Positions 1-7,437 of a stretch of 31,879 bases of DNA are shown here, in pieces; the first letter of the stretch is position 1, and every line of letters starts with the position of its first letter. The stretch spans positions 1-31,879 of the forward strand of contig BNUU01000018.1 in assembly GCA_025997595.1 (NCBI GenBank). The letters are read 5' to 3'. This DNA comes from Spirochaetia bacterium (GTDB taxonomy: Bacteria > Spirochaetota > Spirochaetia > Treponematales > Breznakiellaceae). Both the position numbers and the translations under genes were made by a program. Under the pieces are notes generated by a model. The model searched no databases. It saw only the letters and a program-made list of their open reading frames with translations, and was not told the origin of the DNA.

Positions 1-110
1 GTGGAGGGGGGAGAAGAAGGGGGGATAGGAGGGTGAGAGGAGGGGGGGGTGAGAAGAGGATGGAGGCTGAGAAGGAGAGGAGGAGGGGGGGGGGGACGGG
101 GGGGGGGGGG
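1..110. repeat. G-rich low-complexity tract at left end
   Basis: The plus strand is almost only G and A, with long G runs (about 17 G just before position 111). No codon structure or exact tandem unit is visible. It directly abuts the left copy of the terminal inverted repeat. The outward strand here is C/T-rich, exactly as at the right end. It may be real G-quadruplex-prone DNA or an assembly artefact at a contig edge; the sequence alone cannot decide. Confidence 0.6.
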
Positions 111-210
111 GGTAAAGGTTATATGCCGGAACATCTCCGGATGGTTACCGTGTGACATCACTTAGTAATATATCGCAGGGGAAACAAAATATCAACTATT
201 TCTGAAAATT
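111..210 (-). repeat. Left copy of terminal inverted repeat with outward promoter
   Basis: Read on the minus strand this copy contains, in order, a TTTTCAGAAA stretch, the promoter core, a CCGG-N7-CCGG hairpin and ATAACCTTTA. It matches the right-end copy at about 31630-31740 in inverted orientation. The core of 34 bases starting at AGTTGATA differs at one base between copies; the leader after the promoter is diverged but keeps the hairpin and the final box. Confidence 0.8.
167..195 (-). promoter_or_regulatory. Outward sigma70-type promoter, left end
   Basis: On the minus strand a TTGATA -35 box (190-195) and a TATATT -10 box (167-172) are separated by exactly 17 bases. Transcription would run off the left end of the window into the low-complexity tract. 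The same boxes with the same spacing occur at the right end, pointing the other way. Confidence 0.6.
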
Positions 211-261
211 TTTGGGGAATAAGCGCACTTTCGGTAAATTCATTTTTATGATACCCTTACG

Positions 262-675
262 GTGATGAGCGGCATACAAACAATCAGGCTGGAACTCTGT
301 TCCCCCCTCCGGTACCGGGCGGATTCGGCGCTTGTTCCCTTTCACTATGAGGCCGGGGCCGGGGATCTGCTTTTCTGTTTTGACCTTGATCCGGACCAAA
401 GCCGGAGTATCGAGCCTGAGGACGCATGTTTTTTGGGATCACTGGTCTTTGCGGGGAGGCTTACGGAATCGCCGGGGGCGCAGCTGGAACTGCCTGCGGG
501 GAACTACCTCTTTGCCCAGGAACGGGACGCCCTGAATCGGGATGAGTTTATTGAGATGGCGATTGAAGTACAAAAGGACGGACTTTGGGAACGGCTTACC
601 CCTGCGGCCAGGCTCTATGGAAGGTATTTATTTGAGGATGGAAGGGCGGTCACTCAGGTATTCAGGCCCTATTGA
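262..675 (+). CDS. Conserved-looking hypothetical protein, 137 aa
   Basis: I do not recognise the family. The ORF encodes a soluble acidic protein of 137 residues with no signal peptide or membrane segment, and even codon use typical of the neighbouring real genes. It may start at GTG 262 or ATG 265. No Shine-Dalgarno sequence precedes either codon; instead a TATGAT -10-like box lies at 247-252, so the mRNA could begin within a few bases of the start. It ends tail-to-tail with the DUF2259-type gene, overlapping it by 7 bases. It is the first gene inside the left terminal repeat and is transcribed away from it. Confidence 0.7.
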   Translation: MMSGIQTIRLELCSPLRYRADSALVPFHYEAGAGDLLFCFDLDPDQSRSIEPEDACFLGSLVFAGRLTESPGAQLELPAGNYLFAQERDALNRDEFIEMAIEVQKDGLWERLTPAARLYGRYLFEDGRAVTQVFRPY

Positions 676-1376
676 TTTACTGTTTCCACCATATAGCGGA
701 TATCAAAGCCGGTGGCGGCCTGCCGTTTCATTTCAATCACAAAGATCAGCCCTCCGCTATTGCCGGGGGCGGCCAGGACCTTTTTGATTTTATAGGATGC
801 GATAAGGGGCCGCCGTATATGGGGGTTGCCCACGGCGTAGACTTTCCGGTCCCCATTCCGGGAAACCTTGTCCAGGGTGATCTGAAAAGAGGATTTCAGG
901 CTTCCCCCTGAGCCTTCCACAACGGAGGCAAGGGTTGCCTTATAGGAATTGCCCGATTCAAAATCCCGAAATTCGATGGTTTCCCCCCGGCTGTTTGCAT
1001 CATCGGTTTCCAGGGATATGTACAGGGGCTGGCCCTGATGAATCAAACTTACCCCGTACTTTTCTGTAAGGGCGGCGTTTCGGGCAATGAGCCGGTAAAG
1101 GGCTCCGGAGCCGTCGCTGCCCGCAGCCACCGGGCTGTTGTGGGTAAAGGAAACCCGGCCCCCGGGGACAAAATCATTCCGGATAACATCGACCGCAAAC
1201 AGATCCGCCCAGGGCCGCAAGGTCCCGGACTCTATTCCATACTGGGCAAACATATAGGTTTTTCCATCCGGGGAGAACCCGAGATCCACAAAAGACGCCG
1301 TATCCCCGGCCCAAAGGGTGGAAGTACTCAAAACCAGGATGCCGGCGATTAAAAAACAGGTCTTTTTAGATACCAT
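669..1376 (-). CDS. Predicted secreted protein, DUF2259 type
   Basis: This 235-residue protein starts with a clear signal peptide: Lys residues at 4-5, a hydrophobic core at 6-20, and an Ala-rich cleavage site around residue 23 (LWA followed by GDT). The mature part opens with a FVDLGFSPDGK segment that I associate with the DUF2259 family of predicted secreted proteins, common in spirochaetes. The family has no established function; a periplasmic or exported location is inferred from the signal peptide. A good Shine-Dalgarno (GAGGAG) sits upstream of ATG 1376. It is divergent from the membrane-protein gene at 1452, with a 75-base spacer holding a 12-bp palindrome. The family call comes from pattern recognition, not a search. 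Confidence 0.75.
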   Translation of the reverse strand: MVSKKTCFLIAGILVLSTSTLWAGDTASFVDLGFSPDGKTYMFAQYGIESGTLRPWADLFAVDVIRNDFVPGGRVSFTHNSPVAAGSDGSGALYRLIARNAALTEKYGVSLIHQGQPLYISLETDDANSRGETIEFRDFESGNSYKATLASVVEGSGGSLKSSFQITLDKVSRNGDRKVYAVGNPHIRRPLIASYKIKKVLAAPGNSGGLIFVIEMKRQAATGFDIRYMVETVNQ

Positions 1377-1422
1377 AGGGGTCTCCTCTATGACTATTAT
1401 CGGAATATTAAGGATAGTCTTG

Positions 1423-1434
1423 AGGAAATTTCCT
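1423..1434. promoter_or_regulatory. Palindrome AGGAAATTTCCT in divergent promoter region
   Basis: A perfect 12-bp palindrome lies midway between two divergent genes (starts at 1376 and 1452). On the plus strand it falls within the spacer of a possible promoter, TTGAGG (1421-1426, partly overlapping) and TATGCT (1443-1448). Its position suits an operator, but no regulator is identified. Confidence 0.35.
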
Positions 1435-1451
1435 GTTCAGGCTATGCTGAG

Positions 1452-2288
1452 ATGGTGACTTTATCGGACAGGAATACCTTTTTTAAGGCGGAAATTCTCA
1501 TCGCCGCCTTATTTCTTATCTTTCTTGCGATCATATTCGGCGCTATTATCCCCGTTTATCCCACCGCTGCGGAGGACACAGCCCGGCGGGCGCCGGGGAT
1601 CATCCAGAACCTCGTCAGCCGCTTTCTGGAACCAAACCCCTATGCCCCCTTCGCATCCGTTGCGGGGGCGGTGATCTATGCCTTGGTTACCCTCATCCTG
1701 ATCTACTATTTTTTTGAAAAGACCCCGTCCCCGGAAATCCTGTTTTTCGCCCTCTTTGTGCTTTCCTTTTCTTTTGAGGGGATGCGGCTCGTGGTGCCCC
1801 TGCAAAAGATCCGTCAAATCCCTGCCCTGTACCTCCTGATGGCCTCCCGGGCGCTGCTCTTCGGCCGTTTTTTCGGGATTTTTTTCCTCTTTGCCGCCAG
1901 TGTGTACGCCGCAGGACTTGAAATGCAGAAACAGCAGAACATTATCATGATAATCGCCCTCATCACCCTGGTCATCACCCTGGGCGTCCCCATTGATGTT
2001 CTTACCTGGGACACCAGCTACTGCATGATCAACGGCTACACTTCCATGTTCCGCATGGTCGAGGCGGGGGTACTCCTCATTACCATGTTAAGCTTTTTTA
2101 TTTCCGCCTATACCCGGGGTTCCAATGAGTACATCCTCATCGGCGTCGGCTCCTTTCTGGTTTTTCTGGGCAGAAATCTCCTCCTCTCCGCCGACACCTG
2201 GGTCACCCCCCTTCCGGGACTCCTGTCCCTCATAGCGGGCACCTGGTTCATCTGTACCAGATTGCACAAAGTGTACCTGTGGCTCTAA
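1452..2288 (+). CDS. Polytopic membrane protein, 278 aa, unknown function
   Basis: The protein is very hydrophobic, with about seven or eight membrane segments (roughly residues 14-38, 68-90, 94-115, 126-155, 160-185, 203-222, 227-247 and 250-270). The only long polar stretch is at residues 39-65, between the first two segments, and may be an extracytoplasmic loop. I see no catalytic motif and do not recognise a transporter family; it resembles the uncharacterised integral membrane proteins found in treponemes. ATG 1452 has no Shine-Dalgarno. A possible promoter (TTGAGG, 17 bases, TATGCT) ends only 3 bases before it, so the in-frame GTG at 1455 as a leaderless start is an alternative. It faces tail-to-tail with the lipid kinase gene. 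Confidence 0.7.
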   Translation: MVTLSDRNTFFKAEILIAALFLIFLAIIFGAIIPVYPTAAEDTARRAPGIIQNLVSRFLEPNPYAPFASVAGAVIYALVTLILIYYFFEKTPSPEILFFALFVLSFSFEGMRLVVPLQKIRQIPALYLLMASRALLFGRFFGIFFLFAASVYAAGLEMQKQQNIIMIIALITLVITLGVPIDVLTWDTSYCMINGYTSMFRMVEAGVLLITMLSFFISAYTRGSNEYILIGVGSFLVFLGRNLLLSADTWVTPLPGLLSLIAGTWFICTRLHKVYLWL

Positions 2289-2295
2289 CGGATAA

Positions 2296-2946
2296 TTAAA
2301 ATGAAATAAGGCAGACGGCCAGACCCGCGGCGATGGGGAGGGCGATGTTGTCGTAATCGTTCAGGGGAAGGGCTTCCACGGCAGCCGCGGTCAGGGCGGC
2401 AACCAGGGCGGTGCGGTAATCGAATGAAACCCGATAGGCGGATATGAACACGGCGATGAAACAGGCCAAAGAGCCTTCGATGCTCTTACCGCAGAGGAAC
2501 GCGGGCCGCAGGCGGCCAAAGAGTTTTCCCACAAGACTGGCAAAGCCGTCGCCAAAGGCCAGGGCATAGATGGCGATAGCCGCCGCCGGCGCGGGGTACA
2601 GGAGCAGGGCCAGGAGCGCCCCCAGGCCCAGGGTAACCGGCCCCATCACGAAATGGCCCATGTCCTGGGACCGGGAGGCCATGTTGGTAATGGAAGAAAT
2701 GAAGGGTACCTTTACCCCCGCAAGGCGGAGCATTTCCATCCCGGTGTAACCCAGGATACCTGCCGCCAGGATCAGCGCCGTGGCGGGACGGTTCACCGCT
2801 GCCATGAGGGGACTGAGGGCAATAAGAAAATGGATTGATTTTCTGAGGATTTCCGTCTTAAATTCCCGAAGATTCGCCCTTGCCGGGGCAATGCCGGCGC
2901 GGATCGAATGCAGGAACCTGGCCTTCTGGACGATGAAATCACTCAT
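2296..2946 (-). CDS. CTP-dependent lipid kinase-like membrane protein (DGK1/VTE5/dolichol kinase family)
   Basis: This 216-residue integral membrane protein carries the family's hallmarks: an RKSIHFL segment near the N-terminus, a GDGFASLVGKLFG motif and a GKSIEGSLACF motif, as in CTP-dependent diacylglycerol, phytol and dolichol kinases. These transfer the gamma phosphate of CTP to a membrane lipid alcohol; the substrate here is unknown. ATG 2946 was chosen because the sequence upstream of it in the open frame does not resemble the family and because a consensus-like promoter ends 6 bases before it. There is no Shine-Dalgarno, which points to a leaderless mRNA. It lies downstream of hbd on the same strand but with its own promoter, so it is probably not part of the 4-hydroxybutyrate operon. 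Confidence 0.8.
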   Translation of the reverse strand: MSDFIVQKARFLHSIRAGIAPARANLREFKTEILRKSIHFLIALSPLMAAVNRPATALILAAGILGYTGMEMLRLAGVKVPFISSITNMASRSQDMGHFVMGPVTLGLGALLALLLYPAPAAAIAIYALAFGDGFASLVGKLFGRLRPAFLCGKSIEGSLACFIAVFISAYRVSFDYRTALVAALTAAAVEALPLNDYDNIALPIAAGLAVCLISF

Positions 2947-2952
2947 ACGTAT

Positions 2953-2981
2953 ATTATAGCAAAAATCACGCCAAATCACAA
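2953..2981 (-). promoter_or_regulatory. Sigma70-type promoter abutting the lipid kinase start
   Basis: On the minus strand TTGTGA (2976-2981), a 17-base spacer and a perfect TATAAT (2953-2958) are followed by only 6 bases before ATG 2946. The predicted +1 coincides with the A of the start codon, implying a leaderless transcript. Confidence 0.65.
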
Positions 2982-2995
2982 GTATATCTTCGGCA

Positions 2996-3838
2996 TTAAT
3001 GAGCGGGGTAGTCAAAAAATCCTTTCCCGGTTTTTTGTCCAAGGAAGCCCCCGCGGACCATTTTTTTAAGCAGGGGATGGGGACGGTATTTATCATCCCC
3101 GGTTTCACTGTGGAGTACTTCCATAATTTTCAGACAGACATCCAGTCCTATCAAATCCCCCAGGGCGAGGGGCCCCATGGGATGGTTTGCTCCCAGGCGC
3201 ATGGCGGTATCAATATCTTCGGCGCCCGCGATGCCTTCGGCCAATATGCCGATGCCTTCGTTAATTAAGGGAACCAACATCCGGTTAACCACAAAGCCCG
3301 GCCCTTCGGTAACCTCCACCGGGGTTTTCCCGATGGAGCGGGTAATTTCTTTTACCCGGGTAATCAGTTCAGGAGGGGTAGATAAGCCGCCGATTACTTC
3401 CACCAGTTTCATTTTTTCTGCGGGGTTAAAAAAATGCATCCCAATCAGGGGCCTTCCGATTCCCCTGCTTATTTCTGTGATGGATAATGAAGAGGTATTG
3501 GTCGCAAAAATAGTATCTGCGCCGCAAATATTGTGGAGGGAAACAAATAATTCCCGTTTAACGCCAACGTCCTCAAGTATGGCTTCAACTATCAGGTCGG
3601 CGTCCCCGGCATCCTTTGTTTCACCGGCCTTAATCCGGCTTATGGTTCTCGCGGCGGCTTCTGCTTCCAGTTTACCCTTGCTTACCGCGTTTTGAATTTT
3701 TGTTTTTATACGATCCAAAGCCCGCTGAACAATTTCACGATCCAGATCGCAGAGGGTCACTTCGTACTGATCATATTGGGCAAAGGCCTGGGCAATTCCC
3801 GCGCCCATGGTACCCGATCCTATAACCGCTACTTTCAT
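2996..3838 (-). CDS. hbd: 3-hydroxybutyryl-CoA dehydrogenase
   Basis: NAD(P)-dependent oxidation of 3-hydroxybutyryl-CoA to acetoacetyl-CoA (or the reverse) in the cytoplasm. The 280-residue length fits bacterial Hbd proteins. The N-terminus has the dinucleotide-binding [10 protein letters not shown] loop at residues 7-16, then an acidic residue in CDLD that suits NAD specificity. [17 protein letters not shown] carries the catalytic His of the His-Glu pair, and the C-terminal half has the HCDH dimerisation domain ending in [12 protein letters not shown] 3838 is chosen: it starts directly at the Rossmann fold, has AGGAT upstream, and the 31-codon open extension lies inside the crotonase gene. 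It is the last gene of the 4-hydroxybutyrate operon, 16 bases after crt. No terminator is evident downstream. Confidence 0.93.
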   Translation of the reverse strand: MKVAVIGSGTMGAGIAQAFAQYDQYEVTLCDLDREIVQRALDRIKTKIQNAVSKGKLEAEAAARTISRIKAGETKDAGDADLIVEAILEDVGVKRELFVSLHNICGADTIFATNTSSLSITEISRGIGRPLIGMHFFNPAEKMKLVEVIGGLSTPPELITRVKEITRSIGKTPVEVTEGPGFVVNRMLVPLINEGIGILAEGIAGAEDIDTAMRLGANHPMGPLALGDLIGLDVCLKIMEVLHSETGDDKYRPHPLLKKMVRGGFLGQKTGKGFFDYPAH

Positions 3839-3854
3839 TACGTATCCATCCTGT

Positions 3855-4646
3855 TTATGTTCCGGTAAAGGGTTCCGGTTTTCGTTTTTCAAGAAAGGCG
3901 GCCATTGCCTTTTGCTGATCCGATCTGGCAAAACAATCCTTAAAAAGCGCCGCTTCCAGGCGGGTGGATTTTTCCAGGGTTAATCCGACAGAATCATTCG
4001 CCGCCTTTTTTGTGCCCCGTACCGCCCGGGGTGCGTTTCCGGAAATTTTTTCCGCCAACTTTAAAGCTTCTCCCATTAATTCCGGGGAGGGATACACACT
4101 ATTGACGACCCCCCAGGACAGCGCTTCCGCCGAGGTAATACGTCTGGTGGAAAAAAGAAGTTCCTTTGCCCGGCCCTGCCCGATAAGACGCACCAGCCGC
4201 TGAATACCGCCGGAACCGGGCAGAATACCGAGGGATACTTCGGGAAGCGCAAATACTGCGGTCTCTGATGCGATACGGATATCGCAGGCCAGGGCTAATT
4301 CAAATCCCCCGCCCAGGGCATAGCCGTTTATTGCGGCAATAACCGGTACGGGAAAATTTTCTATCTTCTCCATTGCCCTGTTACTGGTGTTGCAGAATTC
4401 TTCAGCCTCCTCAGGCGAAAGTTTTGACATCTCTCCAATATCGGCGCCGGCGACAAATGATCTCTCTCCGGCTCCGGAGATGATTAAACAACGCAGATCC
4501 GCGGCAGAAGCCCCAGGGGAAATATCGTCCAGGGTTTGGCTCAGTTCATTAATCACTTCACTATTGAGGGCGTTCAATGCCTGCGGACGGTTTATAAGGA
4601 GAATTCCTGTAAAGCCCCGCCGTTCATAGCTTATGTACTTCACCAT
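3855..4646 (-). CDS. crt: Enoyl-CoA hydratase / crotonase
   Basis: Hydrates crotonyl-CoA to 3-hydroxybutyryl-CoA. The 263-residue sequence shows the crotonase fold: the oxyanion-hole segment [11 protein letters not shown], the [15 protein letters not shown] block with one catalytic Glu, and [18 protein letters not shown] with the second Glu. The C-terminus has the usual [14 protein letters not shown] ending. ATG 4646 overlaps the thiolase stop by one base (TGATG), which indicates translational coupling; a TTG one codon upstream is less likely. Its position between thiolase and Hbd, downstream of the 4-hydroxybutyryl-CoA dehydratase that makes its substrate, supports crotonyl-CoA as the physiological substrate. 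Confidence 0.93.
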   Translation of the reverse strand: MVKYISYERRGFTGILLINRPQALNALNSEVINELSQTLDDISPGASAADLRCLIISGAGERSFVAGADIGEMSKLSPEEAEEFCNTSNRAMEKIENFPVPVIAAINGYALGGGFELALACDIRIASETAVFALPEVSLGILPGSGGIQRLVRLIGQGRAKELLFSTRRITSAEALSWGVVNSVYPSPELMGEALKLAEKISGNAPRAVRGTKKAANDSVGLTLEKSTRLEAALFKDCFARSDQQKAMAAFLEKRKPEPFTGT

Positions 4647-5827
4647 CAATTCCTCTTTACAATGGCGGAAACGCCCATCCCCCCGCCGACACAGAGGGTG
4701 GCAAGGCCGTACCTTACATCACGTTTTTGCATTTCATACAACAGGGTGACTAATATGCGGGCCCCCGAAGCGCCCACCGGATGCCCCAGCGCCAGCGCCC
4801 CACCGTTAACATTTACTTTGGCGGTATCCCATTTCAGCTCCTGCGCTACCGCCAGGGATTGGGCGGCAAAGGCCTCGTTCGCTTCAATAAGATCAATATC
4901 CCCCAGGGTAAGTCCTGTTTTCTCAAGAACCTTGCGGGTACTGTACACCGGACCGATTCCCATAAGCGCAGGGTCCACCCCGGCGGATGCCCCCGCCACA
5001 AAGACCGCAAGCGGTTTTACCCCCAGCTCTTCGGCCTTTTTTTGACTCATCAGCACCAATGCCGCGGCGCCGTCGTTAATGCCCGAGGCGTTCCCGGCGG
5101 TTACGGTTCCATCCGGTTTGAAGGAGGGTTTCAGGGCGCTCAGGCTTTCCGCAGTCACGCCCTTCCGGGGGTATTCATCCCGGTTAAACTGAATGGTTTC
5201 CTTTTTTTCTTTTACCGCTATCGGTACAATCTCCTGGGAAAAACGATCCGCCCCCTGGGCCTTTTCACATTTCTGCTGGCTCCACGCGGCGAATTCATCC
5301 TGCTGTTTCCGGGTAATACCGTATTTTTCCGCTACGTTTTCAGCGGTAATTCCCATGTGATAACCGTTAAAGGCATCCCACAGGGCATCCCGTATCATGG
5401 TATCAATGATCTGGTTATCGTTCATGCGGTAGCCAAAACGGGCGTTATTCAGGGCGTAGGGCGCGGCGGACATGTTTTCCATGCCCCCCGCCACCACAAC
5501 ATCCGCTTCCCCGGCGGCAATGAGCGCCGCCGCCAAATTAACGTTCCGCAAACCGGAACCGCATACCTGGTTAAGGGTTAAGGCGGGAACCTCCAGGGGA
5601 AGCCCTGCCTTAAGAGAAGCCTGACGGGCAGGATTCTGTCCCTGGGCCGCCTGTAGTACGCAGCCCATGAACACCTCATCAACATCGGATGTTTTTATTC
5701 CGGCCCTGCCGATGGCCGACTGTATCACGAGGGCGCCAAGGTCCGCAGCGGGAATACCCGCCAGGGCGCCGCCAAATTTACCTATCGCAGTACGGGCTGC
5801 CCCGGCAATAACGATACTATCTTTCAT
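4646..5827 (-). CDS. thlA: Acetyl-CoA acetyltransferase (thiolase)
   Basis: Thiolysis of acetoacetyl-CoA to two acetyl-CoA (or the reverse condensation). At 393 residues it has normal length for a biosynthetic/degradative type II thiolase. The acylated Cys is in [12 protein letters not shown] (Cys89), the second active-site His in [12 protein letters not shown] (about 349) and the proton-transfer Cys in LCVGGGMGV (about 379). ATG 5827 has a GGGGAG Shine-Dalgarno and lies inside the end of the small Cys-rich protein gene (11-base overlap), so translation is likely coupled. In this operon it closes the route from 4-hydroxybutyrate to acetyl-CoA. Confidence 0.94.
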   Translation of the reverse strand: MKDSIVIAGAARTAIGKFGGALAGIPAADLGALVIQSAIGRAGIKTSDVDEVFMGCVLQAAQGQNPARQASLKAGLPLEVPALTLNQVCGSGLRNVNLAAALIAAGEADVVVAGGMENMSAAPYALNNARFGYRMNDNQIIDTMIRDALWDAFNGYHMGITAENVAEKYGITRKQQDEFAAWSQQKCEKAQGADRFSQEIVPIAVKEKKETIQFNRDEYPRKGVTAESLSALKPSFKPDGTVTAGNASGINDGAAALVLMSQKKAEELGVKPLAVFVAGASAGVDPALMGIGPVYSTRKVLEKTGLTLGDIDLIEANEAFAAQSLAVAQELKWDTAKVNVNGGALALGHPVGASGARILVTLLYEMQKRDVRYGLATLCVGGGMGVSAIVKRN

Positions 5828-6110
5828 GGTTCTCCCCTGTAGAATCTAACAGGCTGAGCAGCCGCTGAAACAACAGCGGATACTCAGCCTGGGACGAAAT
5901 GATCCATTTTTCGAAGGAGCCCTCAGCGGCTTCCTCCGCAATGCACCGTACCGGACAGCCGCACACAAGCAGCAACAGATCAATTCCGTCCGTTGATGAA
6001 TCCCCGTATTCTATTTGAATCGAAGGGAAATCATCCTGTATTCGTTTTACCAACGCGGTACGATCGTAATGGGTATTACAGCCTCCGCAGTATTTAACCC
6101 CAAGAACCAT
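5817..6110 (-). CDS. Small Cys-rich protein with YCGGCN and VCGCPVRC motifs
   Basis: A 97-residue cytoplasmic protein of unknown function. ATG 6110 is chosen because it lies one base after the CoA-transferase stop and starts directly with the conserved-looking [16 protein letters not shown] segment. Four of its five visible Cys sit in two clusters: CGGC at about residues 8-11 and CGCPVRC around residues 50-56. Such spacing suits binding of a metal or Fe-S cluster, or a redox-active thiol pair; this is inference. It is embedded between abfT and the thiolase gene and overlaps the latter, so it belongs to the pathway operon. A role linked to the oxygen-sensitive Fe-S/FAD dehydratase, or electron transfer, is possible but not shown. 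Confidence 0.75.
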   Translation of the reverse strand: MVLGVKYCGGCNTHYDRTALVKRIQDDFPSIQIEYGDSSTDGIDLLLLVCGCPVRCIAEEAAEGSFEKWIISSQAEYPLLFQRLLSLLDSTGENHER

Positions 6111-6111
6111 C

Positions 6112-7410
6112 CTAGAACGCGGCGTGGAACCGCTTTTCATATTCGGCTATCAACTCGGGACGGAAATCCGGATGGGCAATGTTGATTAATGCCCGGGCCC
6201 GATCACGGAGGTTTTTGCCCTTAAGCGCGGCAACTCCGTATTCGGTAACCACGTAACTTACATCGTACCGGGACGTGGTTACGGCGGCCCCCTGATCAAG
6301 GAAGGGCACAATCTTGGAAATTTTTCCGCCCCCCGCCGTGGAATAGATAGCTATAATCGCCCGGCCGCCCTTGCTCATATTGGCGCCCCGGACAAAGTCG
6401 ACCTGTCCGCCGACTCCGCTTATTTGACGCAGGCCGACATTGGTGGAAACCACCTGTCCCATGAGATCCACCTGGACACAGGAATTGATGGATACCATGT
6501 TGTCGTTTTGGGCTATGACCCGCGGATCGTTTGCATAATCCGCCGTCATAAACTGGAAAAAGGGATTGTTATCCACGTAGTCATATAACCTGCGGGTTCC
6601 CATGATAAAAATAAGGACGCATTTTCCGGGATACAGGTTTTTCTTTTTATTGTTGATCACTCCGGATTCAATCAGATCAATCACCCCATCGGAAATCATT
6701 TCCGAATGAATACCCAGATCTTTTTTATCCTTCAGGGATGAAAGCACTGCGTCCGGAAGAGCGCCGAAGCCAAGCTGCAGCGTATCGCCGTCCTTAACCA
6801 GGGAGGCGCAATGTTTACCAATCGTCCGCTCCACCTCGGTAATTTCTGTGGACGCCATTTCAATTATGGGATAATCGGCCTCCACAATATAATCCAATTC
6901 GCTTATGTGGATAAATGAATCCCCGTAGGTTCGGGGCATACACTTGTTGATCTGGGCGATACAAATGTCCGCAACTTCCGCCGCCGGCTTGGTATAATCC
7001 ACGGAAACCCCAAAACTGCAAAATCCGTGTTCATTCGGGGGCGAAAGGTTCATCAACAGCACATTGGGATGCAGGGTGGTCCGGAACAACTCAGGAATTT
7101 CCGAGAAGAATATCGGGGTAAAATCGCCCCGCCCTTCTTCAATAGCCTTTCTGGTGGATCCCCCCAGAAAAAGGCTGTTGTGCCTGAAATTTTTTTGATA
7201 CTCCGGCTGACAGTATTTCCCCTTCCCCATGGCAACCATGTGTACAATCTCTACGTTTTCGTACCAGGAAGCGTTTTCAGCCAGTACCTCAAGCAGATAA
7301 CTTGGTTCCCCGGTCGCATGACCGACTACAACCCGATCCCCGTTCTTAATATGCCTGAGCGCTTCCGGGGCGCTGCAAAGTTTCTTTTTATAATCATCCC
7401 GCCAATCCAT
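6112..7410 (-). CDS. abfT: 4-hydroxybutyrate CoA-transferase
   Basis: Transfers CoA from acetyl-CoA (or another acyl-CoA) to 4-hydroxybutyrate, giving 4-hydroxybutyryl-CoA. The 432 residues form the two-domain acetyl-CoA hydrolase/transferase fold. The segment LGIHSEMISDGV carries Glu237, matching the thioester-forming Glu238 described for the Clostridium aminobutyricum enzyme; downstream lie the glycine-rich GVGGQVDFVRGA segment and the YVVTEYGVAALKGK block typical of the family. A GGAGG Shine-Dalgarno precedes ATG 7410. It lies 27 bases behind the dehydratase gene and one base before the small Cys-rich gene. A butyrate or succinate CoA-transferase is the main alternative, but the next-door dehydratase favours the 4-hydroxybutyrate assignment. 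Confidence 0.9.
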   Translation of the reverse strand: MDWRDDYKKKLCSAPEALRHIKNGDRVVVGHATGEPSYLLEVLAENASWYENVEIVHMVAMGKGKYCQPEYQKNFRHNSLFLGGSTRKAIEEGRGDFTPIFFSEIPELFRTTLHPNVLLMNLSPPNEHGFCSFGVSVDYTKPAAEVADICIAQINKCMPRTYGDSFIHISELDYIVEADYPIIEMASTEITEVERTIGKHCASLVKDGDTLQLGFGALPDAVLSSLKDKKDLGIHSEMISDGVIDLIESGVINNKKKNLYPGKCVLIFIMGTRRLYDYVDNNPFFQFMTADYANDPRVIAQNDNMVSINSCVQVDLMGQVVSTNVGLRQISGVGGQVDFVRGANMSKGGRAIIAIYSTAGGGKISKIVPFLDQGAAVTTSRYDVSYVVTEYGVAALKGKNLRDRARALINIAHPDFRPELIAEYEKRFHAAF

Positions 7411-7437
7411 GGGCTCCTCCTTGTTTTTCTGCGTTCA

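Noticed and set aside
2947..3108. 54-residue N-terminal extension of the lipid kinase
   Set aside because: It runs through the promoter and into the hbd 3' end; the protein family begins at about ATG 2946.
3839..3931. 31-residue N-terminal extension of Hbd
   Set aside because: It overlaps the crotonase coding end, does not resemble the family, and the Rossmann fold starts directly at ATG 3838 with a Shine-Dalgarno.
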